A stretch of 37,881 nucleotides of DNA from Lewinellaceae bacterium (GTDB taxonomy: Bacteria; Bacteroidota; Bacteroidia; Chitinophagales; Saprospiraceae): contig JARQTN010000010.1 of the NCBI GenBank assembly GCA_029976695.1, positions 1 to 37,881 of the forward strand. Direction: 5' to 3'. Below are positions 24,027 through 32,637 of the stretch, piece after piece (positions within the stretch are counted from its first letter, which is position 1; each line of letters begins with the position of its first letter). Made by a program: the position numbers and the translations under genes. The notes under the pieces are model-generated. The model had not been told where the DNA came from and did no database searches. It saw only the letters and a program-made list of their open reading frames with translations.

Positions 24027-25847
24027 TTATTCCACAATGGCAAACCGTTTGCCCACAATCAAATTTTCCCCAAGCACCTGTAATGTGTAATTACCGGTCG
24101 GCAGGGATGAAACATTCAATTGCATTTGTTTTGCAGCAGCCTGCTCCCGGGTCATCAGCAACTGTCCTTTCATGTCAAAAACCTGGAAGGTCATCGTCCC
24201 TTTGACCTGTACATCCGTAAAATCGATATTCAGCATGTTGGTAGCCGGGTTCGGAAACACTTCGATCTGAGAGGGTTTCAGCAGGTCCTCGGTCGAGGTC
24301 AGCGGATCGCCAAAGGCGTATTCACCCGTTGCAGAGTTTAAAGTAATTCCATATGTACCTGCAACTGTCCGGATGTTGGCACCATCCTGGGTGCCCATAC
24401 CAGTCGGCCAGTCAGCTGAGCCCCAGTTTACATCCCATGCTGAATTAACCCTGAATTTCACGCCGCCATCAGCAGTTTCATTGTGATCAAAATCGTAGAT
24501 TGTGGCAGATTGGAGGGTCCAGATATTTTCATCTGCAGCACTCTTTTCGAGGTATGTGTCGATGTCCCAGCTTTCCGTCGGGCTGGCATTTCCCACAATC
24601 CCGACCGTGTCATACACGATCAACTCCCTGAATTCATACTCCAGGGTGAAGGAATTGAACGTAATGAAGTACTCACCTGCTGTGATCGGGATATTCGTGA
24701 AGGATCCAAGGGATCCGGTTCCTGTCGGGAAATCCGTTCCGCCCCAGTTTACATCCCAGTTGTTATTCGCCCTGAACTTCAGTTCACCGTCATTGAGATC
24801 AGTCCGCAATGTCCACACGGAAGAATCAGTTGAGCTCCTTTCCATATCGACATCTTCATCCCAGTTGCTTAACGGGCTTGCTGTCCCGATGATGCCGATG
24901 GTCTCATAGATCGTCACCGCCTGGAAAGAATAAGCACCCGTGTTCGTATTCAGCTCGATCAGGTATTTGCCTGCCGGTATCTGGATGGTGTCACCGTCTA
25001 CAGCCGCTGTTCCTTCGGGAAAATCCGTGCCGCCCCAGATGACTGCTCCTTCATCTCCCGAGAATTGAAGTCCGCCGGCGCTCAAGTTGGCAGAAAGTGT
25101 CCACAGGTCACCATTATCCGGGTCTTTCGTCATTGCTGTAGGGGTGTCCCATCCGCCCGGGGTGGCATCACCAATGATCCCGACTGTCGTGTAGGTGACA
25201 TTTTCCTTGAAATTGTATTCCCCGGTCCTGCGATTGAAAGTGATTTCATAATTGCCGGCATTTGGAATGGGTATGTTGGAACCGTCCTGTGTTCCGATCC
25301 CGCTGGGAAAATCTGATGAGCCCCAATTGACAGCCCAGTCATCGTCCTGCCTGAATTTTGCGACAGCAGCAGATAGATCGAGGGTCACAAAGAACAGGTC
25401 CGTGTCCTGGACCGCAGACGTATCCGGGATCATGTTAATATCCGAATCCCATTCGTTTGTCCAGTAATTTGGTGTAGCCGAACCGATAATCCCGATGGGG
25501 GAATCATATTCCAGGTAGTAATCTCCTGTGTTTGAATTGAAGGTAATGAAGTAATCACCAGCAATCACAGGGATGTTATCACCATCCTGAACCCCGACAC
25601 CAACCGGGAATGCCTGGTCGCCCCAGTTCACTGCCCAGTCATCGTCAGCCCTGAATTTTGCCTCACCATCGGTCAATGTAATGCTCAACGTCCAGATATG
25701 CAATGAGTCCGGATCCTGGACCATATTGGTATCTACATCCCATCCTCCGGGCGTGGCTGATCCGATCAGGCCCACAGATGCAATCTGTGCCTGGGAGACT
25801 CCGGCTGCAAGTATGGAAATAAGAACAAAAAGTATTTGTCTTTTCAT
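24027..25847 (-). CDS. T9SS-secreted protein with five SusE/SusF-like modules
   Basis: 606 residues: a signal peptide (1-21, cleavage at SQAQ), five tandem modules of about 90-100 residues (about 25-113, 117-215, 221-309, 316-408, 414-514), and a T9SS type A sorting domain (526-606, VFPNPATNMLNIDF...GNYTLQVLG). Each module starts like VGIIGxATPxxWD and runs through WTL, KFR, W-x-VNWG, FPxGxG and an AGxYxITFN-x2-TGxY end. This is the pattern of SusE/SusF outer-membrane modules, which bind starch through aromatic residues. Module 3 has lost KFR and the first W of W-x-VNWG. Its likely role is surface capture of glycan for the adjacent SusCD. It is divergent from susC by 114 bases. The ligand is inferred, not shown. 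Confidence 0.9.
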   Translation of the reverse strand: MKRQILFVLISILAAGVSQAQIASVGLIGSATPGGWDVDTNMVQDPDSLHIWTLSITLTDGEAKFRADDDWAVNWGDQAFPVGVGVQDGDNIPVIAGDYFITFNSNTGDYYLEYDSPIGIIGSATPNYWTNEWDSDINMIPDTSAVQDTDLFFVTLDLSAAVAKFRQDDDWAVNWGSSDFPSGIGTQDGSNIPIPNAGNYEITFNRRTGEYNFKENVTYTTVGIIGDATPGGWDTPTAMTKDPDNGDLWTLSANLSAGGLQFSGDEGAVIWGGTDFPEGTAAVDGDTIQIPAGKYLIELNTNTGAYSFQAVTIYETIGIIGTASPLSNWDEDVDMERSSTDSSVWTLRTDLNDGELKFRANNNWDVNWGGTDFPTGTGSLGSFTNIPITAGEYFITFNSFTLEYEFRELIVYDTVGIVGNASPTESWDIDTYLEKSAADENIWTLQSATIYDFDHNETADGGVKFRVNSAWDVNWGSADWPTGMGTQDGANIRTVAGTYGITLNSATGEYAFGDPLTSTEDLLKPSQIEVFPNPATNMLNIDFTDVQVKGTMTFQVFDMKGQLLMTREQAAAKQMQLNVSSLPTGNYTLQVLGENLIVGKRFAIVE

Positions 25848-25889
25848 GTCATAAAAAGATTTAGTTAAGAATAATACAATCAGGGTTAA

Positions 25890-25923
25890 TTTGCTTGTTA
25901 AACGCTATCCTAAGGTACAATTT
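25890..25923 (+). promoter_or_regulatory. Weak candidate promoter for susC-susD
   Basis: TTTG (25890-25893), 22 bases, then TACAATTT (25916-25923), a partial match to TAnnTTTG. It lies 39 bases before the susC ATG, in the 114-base divergent gap. Spacing and box are both off consensus. Confidence 0.25.
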
Positions 25924-25961
25924 TAATCTTAAATTCGTGATCGAACGTTAATGAATTGCAT

Positions 25962-28937
25962 ATGAAAATTAAAATTTTACCTTTTAGAAGGTCCAGGCAA
26001 TACCCCAAAATCATATGTACTGTACCACTTCTTTTTATGCTCTTGTTCAGCATCTCCATGCAGGCACAAAGAACGGTGACCGGGACGGTCATTGATGGCA
26101 GCAATGAAGAGCCGCTGATCGGGGCAAATGTCGTGGTGAGAGATACCCTGATCGGAACCGTCACCGATATTGACGGAAACTTTGAACTTACGATACCGGA
26201 AGGCTTTGAGATCATTCGTATCAGTTATACCGGTTACCAGACACAGGATGTCGACATTTCCGGCAAGAGTGAGCTCATCATAGTCCTGACAGCGGGTGAA
26301 CTGCTGGAGGAAGTGGTCGTGATCGGCTACGGCACGGTCAAGCGGGAAGATGCGACTGGTGTTGTCCAGTCGGTCTCTGCTGAGGATTTCAACCGGGGTG
26401 CGATCACCGGCGCTTCCGAACTGCTGGCAGGTAAAGTGCCTGGCGTTACGATCACCACCGGAGGAGCGCCAGGCGAAGGGTCGGCCATCCGGATCAGGGG
26501 GGAATCGTCCCTCAGTGCGACAAACGATCCGCTGATCGTGATCGACGGCGTGCCGATTGACAACAGTGCTGTTTCCGGTTCACGGAACGTGCTCAATATC
26601 ATCAACCCGAATGATATCGAGAGCTTTACAGTCCTGAAGGATGCTTCCGCTGCCGCGATCTATGGAAACAGGGCCGCCGGCGGGGTGATCCTGATCACAA
26701 CGAAAAAAGGATCTGTCGGCAGCAAGCTTTCAATCGGGTATAACGGGAATGTTTCTGTCGGAGAGGCGACAAGATTTGTGGATGTGCTGGATGCGGATGA
26801 ATACCGGTCCATCATCAGCGATCGGTATGCGCCCGACCATCCGGTATTCACCAAATTGGGCAATACGTCGACCAACTGGCAGGAACAGATCTATCAGCCT
26901 GCCTTCGGGCAGGACCACAACGTGTATGCTTCCGGGGCCGTAGGTGAAGTGCCTTACAGAGTGTCTCTCGGGTATACCTACAAGGACGGCATCCTTAAAA
27001 CGGACAACTTTCAACGGTTCACCGGTGGGGTGAACCTGAACCCGAGACTGTTTGATAATACCTTGCAGTTGAATATTTCGCTGAAGGGGATGCTGACCAA
27101 TAACAACTTTGCCGACAGGGGAGCGATCGGGAATGCTGTCGGTTTTGACCCGACACACCCGATCCGCCAGGATACAAGCGACATCTATGGTGGATATTTT
27201 ACCTGGGTGGACAATAATGGAAACCCGGCACTGATCGCCCCGACTAATCCGATGGCCTTGCTGGATCTGCGCGAGGACAGGTCAGATGTGAGCAGGACGA
27301 TCCTGAATCTATCCGCAGATTACCGGTTTCCCTTCTTTACGGATCTGAGGGCAAACCTCAACCTGGCGATGGACCGGTCAAATGGAGATGGTTCCGTGGT
27401 CGTGCCAAATACGGCGGCATTTGCCTTTGACGAGATCAACGGCGGAGGCGTCAACAACTATTATGAGCAATCACGGAAAAATGATTTGCTCGAGTTCTAC
27501 CTGAATTACAAAAAGAACCTTGCCAAGGCAAGCATCGACCTGATGGCCGGCTATTCCTGGCAGCATTTCGAGATCGACAATTACTTCAGGAATTCGGATG
27601 CTGCGGGGACACCTGCAGAGACACTTGAAGGCAGTGACCCGGCTGAGTATTACCTGGTCTCCTTCTTCGGCAGGGCGAATTTGGGGTACGATGACCGCTA
27701 CTTGCTGACGCTGACACTGCGGAGGGATGGCACTTCACGGTTTTCACCCGATAACAGGTGGGGCCTGTTTCCCGCAGCTGCCTTCGCCGTAAAGGTCATT
27801 GACAATCAGCGTTCCAGTTTCAACAGCCTGAAATTCCGTGCTGGCTGGGGGGTAACGGGGCAGCAGGACATCGGTGACTTTTACGCCTACCTGGCCAGGT
27901 ACCAGATCGGTACGGAGAATGCAGCCTACCAGTTAGGTAATGATTTTGTGACAACCATACGGCCGAATGGATATGATTCCAATATTCGCTGGGAGGAAAC
28001 AAGTACGCTGAACCTGGGTGTGGATTTCTCCATCATCAAAGACCGCCTCAGCGGATCCCTTGATGTGTACCAGCGGAATACAACAGACCTGCTCAACCGG
28101 ATCCCTGTTCCTGCCGGGACGAACCTCACGAACTTTGTCACAACGAACGTAGGAGATATGGAAAACCAGGGCGTGGAGCTGGCGCTTTTTACCACACCCT
28201 ACACAAGCCAGAATGTCAATGTAGATCTGAGCGTGAATGTGGCGTACAACAGGAACGAGATCACACGCCTCACCGCAACTGACGATCCCGATTTTATTGG
28301 TGTGCCGACCGGAGGCATCGCAGGTGGTGTGGGCTCAAATATCCAGATCCACACGGTCGGTTTTGCACCCCGGTCTTTCTATGTGTTCAAACAGCTGTAC
28401 GATGAAAACGGAAACATCCTGGAAGACCAGTTCGAGGACCTGGACGGAGATGGCGATGTGGATGAGGAAGACAAATACAGGTTTGAGAACCCGGCTCCCG
28501 ATTTTACATTCGGGTTTACCGGCAGGGTCGATGTACACAATTTCAGCCTGAGTTTTGCCGGCAGGGCCAATGTAGGGAATTATGTATATAACAACGTGCA
28601 GACTGACCAGGGCTGGCTCAACCGGATCTACCACACCTCAGGAACTCTCTGGAATGTGCATCATTCTGCTGTTGAGAATAATGTGCTGGAGCAGTCGAGC
28701 CTGACATTCAGTGACCATTTTGTGCGGCCTGCGGATTTCCTGAGGGTGGACCACATCACGCTCGGATATACATTTGACAATGCGATCGGAAAGTTCTTCC
28801 GGGTATATGCCACTGTGCAGAACCCATTTGTCATCACGAGCTATGACGGGCTCGATCCTGAGATCTTTGGCGGGATCGACAACTCCTTTTATCCAAGGCC
28901 GCGGACCTGGTTATTCGGATTGAATGTTGAATTCTAA
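25962..28937 (+). CDS. susC: SusC/RagA-type TonB-linked outer-membrane transporter
   Basis: 991 residues from the ATG at 25962 (MKIKILPFRR). A signal peptide ends near SMQAQ (about 36). A carboxypeptidase-regulatory-like domain (about 38-112: TVTGTVIDG...GANVVVRD) is followed by the TonB-box region LEEVVVIGYGTVK (115-127), the plug (about 130-240, with VIDGVPID and IYGNRAAGGVILITTKKG) and a 22-strand barrel that ends in an aromatic-rich terminus (TWLFGLNVEF). It imports oligosaccharides across the outer membrane with TonB energy and a SusD lid. susD follows 19 bases later. The substrate is probably alpha-glucan and/or galactan, from the neighbouring enzymes. The symbol is by family, not proven orthology. 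Confidence 0.95.
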   Translation: MKIKILPFRRSRQYPKIICTVPLLFMLLFSISMQAQRTVTGTVIDGSNEEPLIGANVVVRDTLIGTVTDIDGNFELTIPEGFEIIRISYTGYQTQDVDISGKSELIIVLTAGELLEEVVVIGYGTVKREDATGVVQSVSAEDFNRGAITGASELLAGKVPGVTITTGGAPGEGSAIRIRGESSLSATNDPLIVIDGVPIDNSAVSGSRNVLNIINPNDIESFTVLKDASAAAIYGNRAAGGVILITTKKGSVGSKLSIGYNGNVSVGEATRFVDVLDADEYRSIISDRYAPDHPVFTKLGNTSTNWQEQIYQPAFGQDHNVYASGAVGEVPYRVSLGYTYKDGILKTDNFQRFTGGVNLNPRLFDNTLQLNISLKGMLTNNNFADRGAIGNAVGFDPTHPIRQDTSDIYGGYFTWVDNNGNPALIAPTNPMALLDLREDRSDVSRTILNLSADYRFPFFTDLRANLNLAMDRSNGDGSVVVPNTAAFAFDEINGGGVNNYYEQSRKNDLLEFYLNYKKNLAKASIDLMAGYSWQHFEIDNYFRNSDAAGTPAETLEGSDPAEYYLVSFFGRANLGYDDRYLLTLTLRRDGTSRFSPDNRWGLFPAAAFAVKVIDNQRSSFNSLKFRAGWGVTGQQDIGDFYAYLARYQIGTENAAYQLGNDFVTTIRPNGYDSNIRWEETSTLNLGVDFSIIKDRLSGSLDVYQRNTTDLLNRIPVPAGTNLTNFVTTNVGDMENQGVELALFTTPYTSQNVNVDLSVNVAYNRNEITRLTATDDPDFIGVPTGGIAGGVGSNIQIHTVGFAPRSFYVFKQLYDENGNILEDQFEDLDGDGDVDEEDKYRFENPAPDFTFGFTGRVDVHNFSLSFAGRANVGNYVYNNVQTDQGWLNRIYHTSGTLWNVHHSAVENNVLEQSSLTFSDHFVRPADFLRVDHITLGYTFDNAIGKFFRVYATVQNPFVITSYDGLDPEIFGGIDNSFYPRPRTWLFGLNVEF

Positions 28938-28956
28938 AAGCGACAAACAAGAGATC

Positions 28957-31170
28957 ATGAAAATCAAGACTTATATCATCAAACCATTTTTTATTCTTTT
29001 TTTCATTTTGGGGATCTCCCAGTCCTGCGTGAAAGACCTGGACACGGTGCCCATTGATGAGGATGTTGTCACGGCCAATGTCGTTTTTGACAGTCCCGAA
29101 TCCTACCGGCAGTTTCTTGCGAAAGTGTATGGCGGTCTTGCCCTGAGCGGGCAGCAAGGCCCTGCCGGCCAGCCTGATATCGAGGGGATCGATGAAGGGT
29201 TTGGACAATATCTCAGGGGATACTGGTATCACCAGGAACTTTCGACAGACGAGGCGGTGATCGGCTGGAATGACCAGACCATCCAGGATTTCCACAATAT
29301 GGCATGGACCGCTGCTGACGGATTCATCTTTGCCTTTTACAGCCGTGTTTTTTATCAGATCGTGATTTGCAACGAATTCCTTCGGGAAACAACGGATGCA
29401 AAACTGAGTGACCGGGGTGTAGATGCAAATTTGCGTGCCGAGATCCAGGGATATCGTGCGGAGGCGAGGTTTTTGCGCGCACTGAGCTACTGGCATGCAC
29501 TGGACCTCTTCCGCAATGTGCCGTTTGTCACGGAAGAAGATGCGGTGGGGTCTTTCTTCCCGGAACAGATCCAGGCACCTGACCTGTACAATTATATTGA
29601 ATCTGAGCTGCTGGAAATCGAGAACCAGATCGCCCAGGTGCGGACGAACGAATATGCACGTGCTGATCAGGGTGCCGTCTGGGCGCTGCTGGCAAAACTC
29701 TACCTGAACGCAGAAGTGTATACCGGCACACCGCGCTACCAGGATGCCCTGACATACTGCCAGAAGGTGATTGACGCAGGCTATGAACTGGAGCCAGAAT
29801 ATACACACCTGTTTCTTGCTGACAACCATACCTCGGATGAAGTGATCTTCCCGGTAGCCTTTGACGGGGTCAAGACCCGGACGTGGGGCGGCATGACTTT
29901 CCTGGTCAGGGCGGGCATTGGTGGCTCTATGAATGCTGCAGATTATGGTGTGGCAAGTGGCTGGGCAGGAACCCGCACGACCAGGCAGTTTGTGGAAAAC
30001 TTCCCGCTTGATGTAGGCGCAGGTGGTATTGTCGTAGAAAGAAACCTGGGGCAGTCAGCTTCCTACCCCAGGATCTACGCCCCGGGAGCTTACCAGGGCT
30101 GGAATCCGACGAATAATAATTCAGCAATTTCGTCCCCGCAGCGAAACAGTATCTTCGAAGGATACAAGTATTTTGACGAAGACAATGCTCCGCTGCTGTT
30201 CACATTGATCCCTTCATTTGCGCAGACGCTGGGTGATAACGGAGGAGACGGCACCCTTGAAATGAACGGCGACACAATCCGTGCAGGTGAAGCCGGGCTT
30301 TACAGGATCGAGGTTAACCTCACAAACGGCACCTATACGCTCGAACGTACTGAGTGGGGCATCATTGGCCCGGCTGCATCGGGAAACTGGGATGAGGATG
30401 TAGATATGACCTGGAATGCTGAAGAAGGTGCAATGGAGGCCAACCTGTCGATGACCGAAGGGGCTTTCAAATTCCGTGCAAACGATGACTGGGTCATTGA
30501 CCTGGGTGATGAAAACGGGGATGCGATCCTGACTCGCGGCGGTGCCGATATCCAGTTAGCCAAGGCAGGTGGATACCAGGTCCTTCTCTATCTGGACAGG
30601 CCTGATTATTCCTATGAACTCAGGCTTTCCGCATTTGATGGCCGGGGTATTTTCCATACGGACGGACAATCCCTCGATATCAATGACATCGCTCTGTTCA
30701 CGGAAGGCTATGCAGTTGGGAAATTCAAGAACGTGACATCAGAAGGGGTACGTGGATCAGATTCCGATTTCCCCGATACGGACTTCCCGATGTTCAGGCT
30801 GGCAGATATCTATTTGATGGCAAGCGAAGCGATCTTGCGGTCCAACGGCAACCGTGCACTCGCCCTTGAATACTTCAACAGGGTGCGGACACGTGCCTAT
30901 GGCGGGTCCACAACAGGCAATATTTCCGATGCGCAACTTGACCTGGACATGATCCTGGATGAACGGGCGCGGGAATTGTACTGGGAGTGCCACCGCCGTA
31001 CTGATCTGGTCCGCTTTGGCAAATTTACAACAGGGGACTATCTCTGGCAGTGGAAAGGAGGTGTCATGGATGGCAGGGCCGTGGAAGATTTCAGGAACGT
31101 ATACCCGATCCCTTCAGCTGATGTGGGTGCAAATATCAACCTGGTCCAGAATGAAGGATACGGCGGATAG
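28957..31170 (+). CDS. susD: SusD/RagB lipoprotein with two SusE/F-like modules inserted
   Basis: 737 residues from the ATG at 28957, well beyond the usual 500-600. A lipoprotein signal ends at the Cys in LGISQSCVKDLD (about 24). Residues 25-365 are the SusD helical fold (EIQGYRAEARFLRALSYWHALDLF is a hallmark, at about 162-186). About 368-557 are two tandem SusE/SusF-like modules: the first has YAPGAYQGWNP, EGYKYF and AGLYRIEVNLTNGTYTL; the second has WGIIGPAASGNWDEDVDM, FKFRANDDW and GGYQVLLYLD. The SusD fold then resumes (DFPMFRLADIYLMASEAILR, RARELYWECHRRTDLVRFGKF). Both halves belong to one open frame. The symbol is by family. Confidence 0.92.
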   Translation: MKIKTYIIKPFFILFFILGISQSCVKDLDTVPIDEDVVTANVVFDSPESYRQFLAKVYGGLALSGQQGPAGQPDIEGIDEGFGQYLRGYWYHQELSTDEAVIGWNDQTIQDFHNMAWTAADGFIFAFYSRVFYQIVICNEFLRETTDAKLSDRGVDANLRAEIQGYRAEARFLRALSYWHALDLFRNVPFVTEEDAVGSFFPEQIQAPDLYNYIESELLEIENQIAQVRTNEYARADQGAVWALLAKLYLNAEVYTGTPRYQDALTYCQKVIDAGYELEPEYTHLFLADNHTSDEVIFPVAFDGVKTRTWGGMTFLVRAGIGGSMNAADYGVASGWAGTRTTRQFVENFPLDVGAGGIVVERNLGQSASYPRIYAPGAYQGWNPTNNNSAISSPQRNSIFEGYKYFDEDNAPLLFTLIPSFAQTLGDNGGDGTLEMNGDTIRAGEAGLYRIEVNLTNGTYTLERTEWGIIGPAASGNWDEDVDMTWNAEEGAMEANLSMTEGAFKFRANDDWVIDLGDENGDAILTRGGADIQLAKAGGYQVLLYLDRPDYSYELRLSAFDGRGIFHTDGQSLDINDIALFTEGYAVGKFKNVTSEGVRGSDSDFPDTDFPMFRLADIYLMASEAILRSNGNRALALEYFNRVRTRAYGGSTTGNISDAQLDLDMILDERARELYWECHRRTDLVRFGKFTTGDYLWQWKGGVMDGRAVEDFRNVYPIPSADVGANINLVQNEGYGG

Positions 31171-31194
31171 ATTGGTTGCTTTGTAAACAAGCTG

Positions 31195-31237
31195 ACAGGT
31201 CACCACAACAATGGATTGCGGTGACCTGTTTTGTTCT
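31195..31237 (+). terminator. Terminator between susD and the GH53 gene
   Basis: Perfect 10-bp stem ACAGGTCACC / GGTGACCTGT (31195-31204 and 31220-31229), 15-base loop, followed by TTTGTT. It lies 24 bases after the susD stop and ends 14 bases before the GH53 start, so it would strongly reduce or set the level of GH53 read-through. Confidence 0.75.
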
Positions 31238-31250
31238 ATATTCGAATGAC

Positions 31251-32633
31251 ATGAGAAGATGCTTTTTATATCTCATTCTGCTCCTCCCTATGTTTGCAGG
31301 TACAAACATGGCACAGGAGTTCTATTTTGGTGCCGACCAGTCCTATGTCAACGAGATGGAAGATTGCGGGGCAACGTACAAAGAAAACGGAGTTCCAAAA
31401 GATGTCTACCATATCTTCGGTGACCATGGCTGCAATCTTGTCAGGTTCAGGCTGTGGCACACGCCTGCCTGGTATGACAACCTGAATTCCGGGAAACGGT
31501 ATTCTGACTATGCGGATGTCAAAAAAGGGATCCAGCGGGCGAAGAATGCAGGGATGTCCGTGTTGCTGGATTTCCACCTATCCGACAACTGGGCGGACCC
31601 GGGAAAACAGGTCATCCCTGCAGCCTGGCTGCCTGTAGCTGACAATCTCCCTGTGCTCCAGGATTCGCTGTACAACTATATTTACGGGACTCTTTCAGCC
31701 CTGGACGATGAAGGATTGATGCCCGAAATGGTGCAGATCGGCAATGAGACGAACAAGGGGATTTTGCTGACCCCGGAGCAAAACCAGGAATGGGTCCTCG
31801 ACTGGGAACGGAATGCGCCGTTATTCAATTCTGCCATCCAGGCTGTGCGGGACCTTTCTGAGGAGGTAAGGATCATGCTGCACATCGCAGACCCGTCAGC
31901 GGTCAGCTGGTGGATGGACCAGTTTCACCAACACGGCGTCACGGACTTTGATCTTATCGGCATTTCCTATTACTGGGCATGGCACCAGCCGACAGATCTG
32001 GACGAGACCGGGGCGATCATCGCACAATTGAAGGCCAAGTACCCGACCAAGGATGTCATGATCGTGGAGACCGGGTATATCTGGACGACTGCGGCACAGG
32101 ACCAGGCAAACAATATCATCAACAGTGTACACCCGGATTATGCCCCGGCCTCCCCTGAGATTCAGCGGGACTGGCTGATCGATCTGACTGAAGAGGTCAT
32201 CGAAAGCGGAGGGATCGGGGTTGTCTACTGGGAACCCTCGTGGGTGTCGACCGGCTGCCGTACCCAGTGGGGGCAGGGTTCACACCAGGAGCATGCCACA
32301 TTTTTCGATTTCAACCATAACCTGCTTTTGCCCGGCGGAATTGAATGGATGGAATATGCGTATGGCTTGGTATCAACAGAAGAACAGTCAGGTGACCCGG
32401 ATATTCAAATTATTGTACATCCGGATCAGCGCACATTTCGCCTGAAATTAAGCCCTGACTCCGACCTTTCCCGGCTTTCATATGCCGTGCTGGACACATC
32501 CGGCAAGGTCCATGCTGAAAGAAAAATCGAAGATCCCGCTGCTCACTACCGGCTTCCAACTACACCTGGCGTGTACATCATTTCAGTCCGGTCCAAGGAC
32601 GGTATCTATTCCCAAAAGGTGTCGGTCCACTGA
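31251..32633 (+). CDS. Arabinogalactan endo-beta-1,4-galactanase, GH53, with a T9SS-like tail
   Basis: 460 residues from the ATG at 31251. The longer open frame would start before the hairpin terminator and delays the signal peptide. Signal peptide 1-22 (cleavage near NMAQ). GH53 (beta/alpha)8 domain about 24-372: FRLWHTPAW, the acid/base Glu166 in QIGNETNKG and the nucleophile Glu273 in IVETGY, plus the late VVYWEPSW. A degenerate T9SS type A sorting domain is at about 385-460 (VLDTSGKV, PGVYIISV). It cuts beta-1,4-galactan, as in pectin side chains. It sits with two GH13 enzymes, which is not the expected pairing for one substrate. It converges on the next gene with a 4-base gap. Confidence 0.92.
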   Translation: MRRCFLYLILLLPMFAGTNMAQEFYFGADQSYVNEMEDCGATYKENGVPKDVYHIFGDHGCNLVRFRLWHTPAWYDNLNSGKRYSDYADVKKGIQRAKNAGMSVLLDFHLSDNWADPGKQVIPAAWLPVADNLPVLQDSLYNYIYGTLSALDDEGLMPEMVQIGNETNKGILLTPEQNQEWVLDWERNAPLFNSAIQAVRDLSEEVRIMLHIADPSAVSWWMDQFHQHGVTDFDLIGISYYWAWHQPTDLDETGAIIAQLKAKYPTKDVMIVETGYIWTTAAQDQANNIINSVHPDYAPASPEIQRDWLIDLTEEVIESGGIGVVYWEPSWVSTGCRTQWGQGSHQEHATFFDFNHNLLLPGGIEWMEYAYGLVSTEEQSGDPDIQIIVHPDQRTFRLKLSPDSDLSRLSYAVLDTSGKVHAERKIEDPAAHYRLPTTPGVYIISVRSKDGIYSQKVSVH

Positions 32634-32637
32634 TCAC

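Noticed and set aside
28834-29829. 331-codon minus-strand open frame opposite susC/susD
   Set aside because: Antisense to two certain genes; no family features despite its length.
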